DNA of 59,729 bases from a virus. Position 1 is the stretch's first letter, and every line of letters begins with the position of its first letter. Under the pieces are notes generated by a model, which saw nothing but the letters and a program-made list of their open reading frames with translations, ran no database searches and was not told where the DNA came from. Shown piece by piece: positions 20,901-25,764 of this stretch. Location: the IMG/VR virus record IMGVR_UViG_3300042485_001429, positions 1 through 59,729 of that record; one strand, written 5' to 3'. The position numbers were made by a program, and so were the translations under genes.

Positions 20901-21957
20901 TTTTGCATCATTCTCATTAAATCAAAAATCTAGAATGGTATCAGATATTAAGGTTCTAGGAATTAATAGTGGTGCATCAAAGCAGGACAAAATGATAGCT
21001 CTTAGATCTTTAGCATCTCTTCCATTTGAAATGGCGTTATATCAATCTATGAGTTTAGCTATACGTCTTGGATACCTTGCTATTGCAAAGGGAATAGTTG
21101 GAGCAATTGCAGATGACGATGATGAGGAAAAAGAAAAATTATTGGGCATGGAGGTATCTAAGGAGATGAAGAATGCAACAAAATATCCGTTAAGATCTAT
21201 GATTACAGATTTTCTTTCTCCAGCACCAGTGCTTGATAATTTAGTAGTTGGTGGAGCAAATGCTTTACTACGTCAATCAGAAGATAAGGAAATGATAGAT
21301 GATGCAGTATCCAAAAAGAATCTAATGCTTGAGGTTTTAGGAAAAGATAAAATGGATGAAGATCAAAAAGAAAAGTTTATTAAAAAATTTAAAAAAGATC
21401 ACGAGTATCAATTGTTTAATGATGAACAAAAATCATGGGGCACAATAGGTATTGGTACAGATTTGTATATAGAAATAATGGATAATGCAAAAACAGCGAC
21501 TACAGGAAAATATACTCAAGACTACATGGGAAATGAGTCAGAAAGATTCTTGCTTCCAAAAGATCAAGAGAACATTCAAAATGCCGTTATATTTGAAGCT
21601 TTGTTTGCATTAGGAATAGTTCCACGTGATGTCAATACCGTAACAAAGAACATAATAAAGTTATCAAAGAAGAACTCCTTAACAGAAAATCAATTTGAAA
21701 AATACAAGGCTGTTGGAAAAGAGACTGGTAGCAAGGTAACTGGATGGAAGATGGATCTGACTAAATCAAAATCAAAATTAGAGACAACAGTTTCCGAGAT
21801 TGAATGGATTGAAAAAAATGGAGGGTTAACTGAAAAGCAGGGCAAAGAGTATGTAAAACTTTCAGCAGCATTTGATGAGGTTTTATATAGAGATCTACAA
21901 AAAATTCAATCTGGAAAAACAGCTGATCAGATAATTAACTCTTACTCAAAAAAGTAG
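11977..21957 (+). CDS. Giant polyvalent virion protein with zincin metallopeptidase motif
   Basis: 3326 residues, the largest gene in the window. The N-terminus carries two copies of an L-T-S-L-D-x-[ED] repeat (residues ~14-60). Hydrophobic segments near 550 and 830 suggest membrane interaction. Residues 1344-1348 form a zincin HExxH (HEAFH). A conserved polyvalent-protein domain with HDFFGHA at 1938-1944, followed by GEENAW, H-x-E and TETRGQNSF, resembles the putative metallopeptidase (MPTase) domain described for phage polyvalent proteins. Two SKIKF[RQ]K segments (about 1764-1770 and 2045-2051) mark module joints. Long helical regions follow, with a hydrophobic stretch near 3030-3050 before an acidic DDDDEEK run. 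Such proteins are packaged and ejected with the DNA and combine several activities. Residues ~1470-1765 are encoded by AT-richer DNA, suggesting an inserted module. The stop overlaps the convergent gene by 16 bases. Confidence 0.75.
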   Translation: MNAKYKNLYQELVSRDLTSLDEDLFYNEYSTNDQKFGELYSYLESEGLTSLDPETFKSEYLTDTPVEKKNPDVTELPLETGSSERFTDQTTEDPSRDAWNRPKGDKWFGFNPDTKKYTEGPNKGLTGSDVFSNSGAYILESNPEVLYKRNGQHWLKQVGGKYVPLTKGDIQAREKILNEQAVKASQFQIDWIKNNPKEVKIEYQDIPDDKMEQKFPGITKITKEETKRWQEENKKKPVDTRKPTSETIELAIVGEKIYDLQEEQSKKEFYESPVTSESFTYWLDATGKPRQGLDPVKSQQALDFAKRLIGEPELAQLSKIDKLGKINLNVPSADKFLNKEFYNSNFSFEQDGNELIINSYLPGAKNNEGDIENTISIDLSGKNSGATIKQFLRDNLFYKVDVDRLNKASENTENYIDFILSSSDKLKMTDDRKNKIRDWQQQESAVIEADIQRNDLNNLDKEIKLYESAVLSFNKKVASGKMTQQEFDKENDNISNQYKGILKKQEISSGLLERTKRLEEAQNLLEITYPIEAKGSILGSQLRTFVQSVVATPLKTGLDISLAAGNLMMGDEKFAKFIDGNYDVKKSRGLTDAEIANSAQAKVKELNIGLTDLALTQVTGTNKEYYQDPNNSKIFQALNAVVESVGTAVSGGGSKALTTAAFFSLSYNAMEDQMRGPDFDHLTENEKKLISVPYGLVIGQMEKFGFKVAAGAGKNPLFNKFANSVITTAFKGLPKNAGLVELNSAIQKNIGASIAKGLIKVVGGGVSEGSVEFGQQIFEGVEKFAVNEILKNDNFNQEYFKDGQDLTKEGGWKTLIDQGWDAFKLGFLAGGMTTGGSMVKNNIVDIGSNNKFDIYKNLVLNKEAREGWIASIQKEKENGTISFEEMNKKTDEINRSYSTLIKIPASLTTQSQREAFSLLQERENIENEIKDKEPNLVVKETNRIKEINEALKTTSENATKEDNIQQQEGTAEGGISEYQGTGEGQPEVGVSEGGQRETTVNEADSGDSTVASKVQQEEQVAAYRAEEQAELIKAIPKIESYKVNGEIDKTLMPKTVLAKYNSIYNKYDNLISPLLEPTAEVVIDKPVITTNTTAEVERVKSLTPDSEDGATFNIDGTKYEGVGLVVPVDSMNTTTEELTPEMVADFVAERQEMIGDAGVVKAGIYKFPNSNQVSIDLSVVVPETSREQALEFARLAGQESLFDLATFENIKTGATGENPMSFSPEQHREISKALKEGKIPNVFGTTAKTTNNLLTKENIKEVETKQTTPKNKLIVKAAKMVLNAIPGVKIYMHNNGQEMASAIEASKKQLTKEEKTGLTESSGLYVDGDIHINLESATIGTVYHEAFHALIEKNGMKSGSILLMAKGLKNIISDKGIKQRLDDFVSQYNEDEKAEEYISELGGILSEAEQELTTTKLQQFKTLINNIAKKLGLPVIFSASATAQDAADFINTMSKKLRTGENILADGFQTNIISNKIKSQIPVKVNKNQKLTFVKQSDIIDIKSLVDDIVSKNETVWFWVADQLGRGIYFDSVIDGNHYLDAGPSYALDPENRSKNIIWASGANPKTLNNNIDRSDYIFIISGSPQLSKLFNKKVSGIVRSRIEDKVDFNEFKNSILNSKPTKQILNIIKKYNSYDELFNGSDRKAVLISINEQKSKNTKLNKVLESYDAFIDLNELRDGFYKENDFKLGDVMLVLKPEKIGDKSNHSTYETDIIGSVVGVPDLVINSFDLMTDEVKNKYKNNLERVQQQQIVAPYGMGVKNISKIKFRKNKTDKLTAPVAGNKLFNEPLKQALDIAKSYMKSIGMEYTPVEKITKLDEGLSKRISDAYDKMKDDPTDPEVKAAYEAMAKETLDQYDAITAKGYNLEINNNEPYSSSEDMINDLRDNNRMKIFSTESGFGDTPITEKQREENILLKDSGRKDANGETLLINDVFRFVHDFFGHAKLGNSFGPIGEENAWRVHSEMYSPEAKKAMTSETRGQNSFVNFSGVNDAAFKKRDKARQLRKEGKIDQANQMVGEVYDEMKFADQKIGLLPSFAVEEGAPSKIKFQKTQQETRMDSEAEAIFKKSLDRGVAWNTAIQNVIDYIQISKWYEDASDIDREQKIRDFRQSKKQKLKKAPSVAKIMGTPKPSTVTVTEKTALKDQIRLEARAAREAKVDLNQKRKLLSTAIKGLVKLGRLNTKQAGIIIARVGYVNLDNQVMVDRLAEYAAKVFEKADYQDTLSRAFSFRKEIRKLLKGDIQAEVVGMAKKFSKIDPSMVDDIEKYLDMAEIVKNAIKPSKVNNKKLDVNMRESMNIDSVSEFTNDAIENQERILKEELLAVHSELVDAGVIDDKMSLSEIELIINSLKEKEEDANYKADILTFLSKRIDTMSAIIKDILTYKINPMTGEEVDLTEKNIDLISRMLNIDINNVSIKEAIFIAEAMDNFINNNITSSVEAVIEKHEGVTELENLIADKVVASPLRKYFSTYAGQLFSEQVASMPILFEKLFVGAKKGLMIAKKMGWTALINGVNKAEKIFNTTVDVYFKQYSKTKPNGKSFNDAENVYERGMLAFLSRNVSGTVTQQSEELKRRVEVLKESVKSLLEGSSKEQKMGELYQKVYDKLNIESGDIDVIRANVDKINRSAVGWWINQWGTTYNDLSDISLSVYNTVLSSDTSYTTDRYKLLAKSTSKEIIDPKTGSFGRDIEILDMNKAGVIMPSTRPSASAVSNASRYISLDFDVNNTSAYKGALIDINTAAAIRKIDGFINSKKLAKLIPIEEDREIFTGRIRDYIQAAKNKMPVQSDKMRLLDQLTNFLGGIGVAKALGGIDQVVKQTLPIALSTIVNSGRFDLVMPGSSASVWIDSLGMAISNRGQESQSTIESVDRRLEKAAGLIDKSANAFVDIQQFWLKYFLSKPDVFIAKSSFISYYKQYLSNNNQSTDIDWATHNVNQDAADYAMTMVDRQQNISDTKMAGKIFSSQNSTTKIMRKIFLPFASFSLNQKSRMVSDIKVLGINSGASKQDKMIALRSLASLPFEMALYQSMSLAIRLGYLAIAKGIVGAIADDDDEEKEKLLGMEVSKEMKNATKYPLRSMITDFLSPAPVLDNLVVGGANALLRQSEDKEMIDDAVSKKNLMLEVLGKDKMDEDQKEKFIKKFKKDHEYQLFNDEQKSWGTIGIGTDLYIEIMDNAKTATTGKYTQDYMGNESERFLLPKDQENIQNAVIFEALFALGIVPRDVNTVTKNIIKLSKKNSLTENQFEKYKAVGKETGSKVTGWKMDLTKSKSKLETTVSEIEWIEKNGGLTEKQGKEYVKLSAAFDEVLYRDLQKIQSGKTADQIINSYSKK
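14846..15037 (+). CDS. Nested small basic phage protein, overprinted on the giant gene
   Basis: 63 residues in a different frame inside the giant gene, opposite its residues ~957-1020. The product starts MPLKK, is Lys/Arg-rich, and contains NIRELVKDN, KPRSMKQ and IAIALSQA. This fits the small phage protein type that starts MPLKKG and carries S-x-N-I-x-x-L with [RK]-x-K-Q-A-[IV]-A-I-A-L (DUF6496-like, function unknown). The other frame here is low-complexity Glu/Gly/Thr, while the nested frame gives a coherent basic protein; local DNA is also more GC-rich than its surroundings. The small frame is probably the older one, inserted or overprinted within the giant gene. No clear ribosome site; an A-rich stretch precedes the ATG. 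Confidence 0.65.
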   Translation: MPLKKTTSSNKKVQQKAVSANIRELVKDNQKSGSAKGDNGKPRSMKQIVAIALSQAKYSKKSK

Positions 21958-23096
21958 GGCTTAATATTTTTTCTATCTGAAAACTTACTGATGTTTTGAA
22001 CGACAAAGCCAGACCTACCCTTCTTGAAGTTTGTCTGCACCCACTCTGAACTAGGTGAGAATGCTGGATAATTAAAGTAGTCAAACTCATCAGAGGTACA
22101 CATGTCAAACAGACACTGGTGTGAGTCTCCCTTGCTGAACTCAATGTACTTACAAGACCTCAACTCATTGTTGTGTCTTATGTACTGAGATATTTTTTCA
22201 GAAGACCTTGGGTCTAGCTGTGGCTTAAATCCAAACTTTAAATTTCTAGAATCTTTTCCATGGCTTATGATAAATCCATGGTCCCCTATGATATAAAAAT
22301 TTATGAACTTCTGATGGTTGATAACTTCAACGTTTGAATGTTTAAAGTCAACGATTTGTTTAAATGCTGAGTTAACTATGTATCCAAATGCTCCAGCGTG
22401 ATTGTCCTCACAGATGTTGTTACAGGTTATGTGCTTGTAGTGTTTAGATAGTTCGTCTATTAGTCTAACCTTTGCCTTTAGACCAGCCTCAAATGACTCT
22501 TCGTTGGTCATGTTCTGGGGCAGTTTGTGGCCCTTACGTGTCGTTTCTCCGTCCCAACCATCCATGTAGTCACCGAGCTCATCTAAGATCAGTATATCGC
22601 TAGTTTTATTCTCTAGTATAAAGTCAATCATCTCGTCAATTCTATCGTTTAATACAACATGATTCCAGTCTGCTGGATACAAGGCAAGACCCTTACGGCT
22701 TGCGTCCATACCAACGTGCACATCGGTCCATATTACCCGATCAAAGTCATAAGACTTAGGTGGCTTAATTTTTTTAACTGCAACATGATCTGCCATGCAC
22801 TCAGATATAATCTTATCAAAGTTTATCTCAGTAACATTAAAGTTAGGGTTTCTAATAAAAAGTGACGCCTCCTTAGACTTCAACCACATGTATGGTACGG
22901 TTGATTGATCAATGTTTAAAGATTCACAAGCATCACGAAGACCTTTCTTTTTAATAAGCCTAGAGATTTGCATTCTTAATGCTTCTGGTTCTAGGTCGTT
23001 TAGTGGGAATTCTTTTTTTATTATTCGAGATATCTCGGTAATGTTTTGAGTTGTATTATCATACAGCTCAAGTGCTCTGTTATGGAATGTATTCAT
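21942..23096 (-). CDS. Calcineurin-like metallophosphoesterase with N-terminal helical domain
   Basis: 384 residues. Residues ~1-75 look like a helix-turn-helix style DNA-binding region. From ~120 the metallophosphoesterase signature blocks appear in order: DVH (125-127), GDYMD (175-179), EDNH (230-233, the GNH block), SHGKD (278-282) and GDSHQ (~317). These ligate two metal ions for phosphodiester cleavage. With a VRR-NUC nuclease and an SF2 helicase upstream, a role in DNA processing (Mre11/SbcD-like) is plausible but inferred. This is the last gene of the leftward array. It overlaps the upstream 55-residue gene by 17 bases and the convergent giant gene by 16. Confidence 0.8.
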   Translation of the reverse strand: MNTFHNRALELYDNTTQNITEISRIIKKEFPLNDLEPEALRMQISRLIKKKGLRDACESLNIDQSTVPYMWLKSKEASLFIRNPNFNVTEINFDKIISECMADHVAVKKIKPPKSYDFDRVIWTDVHVGMDASRKGLALYPADWNHVVLNDRIDEMIDFILENKTSDILILDELGDYMDGWDGETTRKGHKLPQNMTNEESFEAGLKAKVRLIDELSKHYKHITCNNICEDNHAGAFGYIVNSAFKQIVDFKHSNVEVINHQKFINFYIIGDHGFIISHGKDSRNLKFGFKPQLDPRSSEKISQYIRHNNELRSCKYIEFSKGDSHQCLFDMCTSDEFDYFNYPAFSPSSEWVQTNFKKGRSGFVVQNISKFSDRKNIKPYFFE

Positions 23097-23247
23097 GAGT
23101 TTTTTGGAGGTCCTTTAGGACTTTAATTAAATTTAAAATATTAGATTTTAATTCTTCATTTTCATCGTCCATTAACGCTTCGTAAATGCAACAACTTAGG
23201 TCGTTGATTTCATCCATTACCCCGTTAACGTAATTAACATTACTCAT
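23080..23247 (-). CDS. Small acidic protein, 55 residues (unknown)
   Basis: Begins with ATG at 23247 and stops with TAA at 23080-23082. It is acidic and helical (MDDENEELKSNILNL) with a CC pair near residue 19. A perfect minus-strand -7 box sits 5 bases upstream of the ATG, so the mRNA may be leaderless. Its end overlaps the metallophosphoesterase start by 17 bases, suggesting translational coupling. No family recognised. Confidence 0.6.
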   Translation of the reverse strand: MSNVNYVNGVMDEINDLSCCIYEALMDDENEELKSNILNLIKVLKDLQKTHEYIP

Positions 23248-23252
23248 ATATG

Positions 23253-23260
23253 CAAAGTTA
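23253..23260 (-). promoter_or_regulatory. Minus-strand -7 promoter box TAACTTTG
   Basis: Reads TAACTTTG on the minus strand, fitting TAnnTTTG. It lies in the only short gap (23248-23291) within this end of the leftward array. It would give the metallophosphoesterase pair its own transcript. The ATG begins 5 bases downstream. Confidence 0.5.
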
Positions 23261-23291
23261 TGTATTTTTTTTATTCAAAACACAAAAAAAA

Positions 23292-23573
23292 TTATAATTC
23301 TGTAAGCCAAGATCTAAATGTGTTGCCCATATGGACAACCTCCTGATAGAAATCTTCTACCTCTTTATCATTTTCTTGCTCAATTTTTAAATAAATAGTG
23401 TTGCCAAGCTTCTCTACCTCTGCAATAAATTCATTACCAGATTTTTTGATAAGTCGCTTGTATAGCTGGGGGTACGTGTCCCTGATATCCTCCATGAAGT
23501 CCATCATCACTGGCAAAATACCTACCAAGGCAGCCAGTTTTTTTTCGCTCGTTATAGATTTTTTTTTCGTCAT
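23292..23573 (-). CDS. Small helical protein (unknown), overlaps the HTH gene
   Basis: 93 residues beginning MTKKKSITSEKK. Mostly helical with Lys/Glu and aromatic residues (FMEDIRDTYPQLYKRL, then VHMGNTFRSWL). It overlaps the upstream helix-turn-helix gene by 140 bases in the +1 frame, an unusually long overlap. The shared stretch begins with runs of 9 and 8 adenines, so the two may be halves of one protein joined by slippage. See findings. Confidence 0.6.
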   Translation of the reverse strand: MTKKKSITSEKKLAALVGILPVMMDFMEDIRDTYPQLYKRLIKKSGNEFIAEVEKLGNTIYLKIEQENDKEVEDFYQEVVHMGNTFRSWLTEL

Positions 23574-23820
23574 CGCTTAAGTTATTAAAAGTATATTTTA
23601 TTGGTTTCAACATTTCTTCTTCACTATGAAAGTCTTCCTCTTTCTTGTATCCAAACTCACCCCTGCTAACACTTAGTTTTATTATATTATAAAGGTTTAG
23701 GTGTACCGTGACCTCGGGGATATTGTATTTTTTACCGATCTGTTTTAAAGTCCACCCATCCTCTACAAGTTTTCTAATGTTCTCACTCTCCCTCGTTAAC
23801 GTCAAAGTATGCCTCACCAT
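23434..23820 (-). CDS. Helix-turn-helix protein
   Basis: 128 residues from ATG 23820; the frame is also open further upstream. Residues ~17-40 form a clear helix-turn-helix (EDGWTLKQIGKKYNIPEVTVH), as in small DNA-binding regulators or terminase-type proteins. The start overlaps the VRR-NUC gene by 38 bases. The last ~45 residues are read from DNA that also encodes the following protein in another frame and look less protein-like (HGGYQGHVPPAIQ), so the native product may shift frame at the A-runs near 23560. Confidence 0.55.
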   Translation of the reverse strand: MVRHTLTLTRESENIRKLVEDGWTLKQIGKKYNIPEVTVHLNLYNIIKLSVSRGEFGYKKEEDFHSEEEMLKPIKYTFNNLSDDEKKIYNERKKTGCLGRYFASDDGLHGGYQGHVPPAIQATYQKIW

Positions 23821-24052
23821 TATACCAACAGGCCTTGGCTCCGTGTTTTTTGATTTCATTCATCCTATATATTTGTAGTGGTCTTGGCTTCTGCCCTTTC
23901 TTTTTAACCTCAATAAATTCAACGTTAGAATCTTTAGGTATCGCTAGTAGATCGGGTATCCCTGGCTTATTTGTTACAGATAGTTTTATGACATAGTAAC
24001 CCTCGGTCTCAAGTTTCTTTATTAGTTTCGACTGGATCTGTTGCTCGGTCAT
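23783..24052 (-). CDS. VRR-NUC domain nuclease
   Basis: 89 residues, a complete stand-alone VRR-NUC domain of the PD-(D/E)XK superfamily. Visible signature: GIPDLL (catalytic D34), FIEVK with E48 and K50, and the trailing Q60 of KPRPLQIYRM. These proteins cut branched or single-strand-containing DNA. Stand-alone copies are common beside SF2 helicases in phages, as here, where the helicase lies ~200 bases upstream. The start overlaps the preceding small gene by 44 bases. Confidence 0.85.
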   Translation of the reverse strand: MTEQQIQSKLIKKLETEGYYVIKLSVTNKPGIPDLLAIPKDSNVEFIEVKKKGQKPRPLQIYRMNEIKKHGAKACWYNGEAYFDVNEGE

Positions 24053-24269
24053 TAAATACTGTATAATAGCTACTTAAATATGGTAGAACTTTATTAATGT
24101 TTGCAAATCTAACAAAGTTCATGTCAATATCCAAAACTTTTATCTCTTTTATTTTTATACAGTCTCCATCAAGTTCATACTTTGATATCTCCAATACATT
24201 TATTGGAGGAGTTTCTAGGTCAAACTTATCTATTAAAAGCTTGACCATCGGGTCGTTAAGTAATTTCAT
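24009..24269 (-). CDS. Small conserved-type protein (unknown)
   Basis: 86 residues, rich in Ile, Leu and Asp, with alternating beta-strands (CIKIKEIKVLDIDMNFVRF). It overlaps the helicase end by 14 bases and the nuclease start by 44, forming a coupled helicase-small protein-nuclease cassette. It may be a partner of either enzyme; no motif supports a function. Confidence 0.6.
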   Translation of the reverse strand: MKLLNDPMVKLLIDKFDLETPPINVLEISKYELDGDCIKIKEIKVLDIDMNFVRFANINKVLPYLSSYYTVFNDRATDPVETNKET

Positions 24270-25488
24270 AGTCCTTTTTAAAAATGTTTACGGTGTATTT
24301 TTTCTTTGCCTTCACGGCCTTATATATCTTATCTTCAATTCCACCCTCAGCAAATATCCAGTATATCTTATTGAATAAACGGTCCATGGTGGTCATACGG
24401 TCTCTCGCCTGCCAGAATGATGTTGCAGAAAAGTCGATGTTATAAAAGACCAAGTACTCTGCGTTCTTTAAAGATATACCCTCCCTACCACTAACGATCT
24501 GTAGGGCTATAGACTTGTTGCTGGAGTTGAACTCCTCGATGTCTGATGTCAAGTTTTCTGCACCATAAACTTGACTTAGTGCATTGAATTCTTCTTTAAA
24601 CTTGTAGAATATACCAATCTTTGCGGTCGCAAATTGCGACTTGATAAACTCAGCCTTAGTCAGATCAAGTACCATAGAGTTGCCAGTCTCAAACTTACAG
24701 GTTCCGCTGTATAGTTGGTGTAGCTTCTGCATTAACTTTGCAGGAGTGTCTCCCAATATTACCTCGTTGTTACCCTCGACAACTAAGTCTGACTTCAGCT
24801 TTTTACATATGCTGTATGTAACTGGTTTCATCTTTAGGTGTATTATCTCTTCCTCTATCTCTGAAGAAAATCCAGCCTCACTCTGAGTGAATGTTATCAT
24901 GTACTGAGAAACAACAGACATAATCTTTGACTCTATTCCCTTTGAATAGTCATTGACGAGCATGCTGTTTATCTTTCTTTGATACTTCATCACGTAGTCA
25001 TCTGCCCACCTATAGAAGTTTGCATAGCCCCTAAATGGTGAGTAGATACTTATCCAAAACTGATGGTACATCTGAGAGAAGCTCTCTGGTGTTGGTGTAC
25101 CTGACAATAAAATAAGTGGTATGCTTGAGTACCTATACTTAAATTGCTTGGCACCAAGTGATGGCTTAGGAAATGATCCAAACCTGTGTGACTCATCATG
25201 TACCACTAAGTCAAAGCTACCATCAACCTTATGTATTGATTCGTTGTTTGATACTACTAGTTCAAAGTACTCAGAGTATCCAAAGTTATCGTAGTCGTCT
25301 TGGATACTCTTTATAGCTTTTTTCTTTGTCATAAAGAGAACCCTTAACGCACCATATAACTTTGCTGTTTCAAATGAGGTCAGAGTCTTTCCAGTTCTAA
25401 CCTCCATGCTTAGGTAGACTATTTTCTTTAGTCTCAGTATCTCTACTGCCCTATTCGCTATGTCTATTTGATATTCACGAAGCATCAT
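24256..25488 (-). CDS. SF2 (SNF2-like) DNA helicase
   Basis: 410 residues with superfamily 2 motifs in order: a Q-type start (LREYQ, residues 3-7), motif I VRTGKT (30-35), motif II DESH (98-101), motif III SGTPT (129-133), and in the second RecA lobe a motif V-like SGREGISL followed by motif VI QARDRM (~365). ATP-driven translocation on DNA is expected. Its compact size and SNF2-like spacing match helicases paired with VRR-NUC nucleases in phages and suggest work on replication or recombination intermediates. It overlaps the genes on both sides by 14 bases. Confidence 0.85.
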   Translation of the reverse strand: MMLREYQIDIANRAVEILRLKKIVYLSMEVRTGKTLTSFETAKLYGALRVLFMTKKKAIKSIQDDYDNFGYSEYFELVVSNNESIHKVDGSFDLVVHDESHRFGSFPKPSLGAKQFKYRYSSIPLILLSGTPTPESFSQMYHQFWISIYSPFRGYANFYRWADDYVMKYQRKINSMLVNDYSKGIESKIMSVVSQYMITFTQSEAGFSSEIEEEIIHLKMKPVTYSICKKLKSDLVVEGNNEVILGDTPAKLMQKLHQLYSGTCKFETGNSMVLDLTKAEFIKSQFATAKIGIFYKFKEEFNALSQVYGAENLTSDIEEFNSSNKSIALQIVSGREGISLKNAEYLVFYNIDFSATSFWQARDRMTTMDRLFNKIYWIFAEGGIEDKIYKAVKAKKKYTVNIFKKDYEIT

Positions 25489-25762
25489 CCTGTAGTTTTT
25501 GAATCCAGTATTTTACCTCAACTATTGTCTCAGCATTTATAGTCTTGTCGAGTTTTAACAGGCTCCTTCTAAGAACTCTAAGGCTGTCTAATGGAACGTA
25601 GGGCAATACATCAGACGCTCCAGTTATATATTCGTAAGCAACACGATAGTCGTTACAGGTATCTGATAGCTCAGCCTGTCTTTTTGTGCCACTTCTAGAC
25701 AATTGAAATAACTTCTTTGTTATCTCCCATCTTTCCTTGATAATAAAACTTGAGTATTCCAT
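25475..25762 (-). CDS. Small helical protein (unknown)
   Basis: 95 residues, helical, basic and leucine-rich (SLRVLRRSLLKLDKT), no cysteine motif beyond a single Cys. It lies 2 bases after the primase-helicase stop and overlaps the SF2 helicase start by 14 bases, so it belongs to the replication cassette. It could be a helicase loader or accessory factor, but nothing in the sequence proves that. Confidence 0.6.
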   Translation of the reverse strand: MEYSSFIIKERWEITKKLFQLSRSGTKRQAELSDTCNDYRVAYEYITGASDVLPYVPLDSLRVLRRSLLKLDKTINAETIVEVKYWIQKLQDDAS

Positions 25763-25764
25763 AG

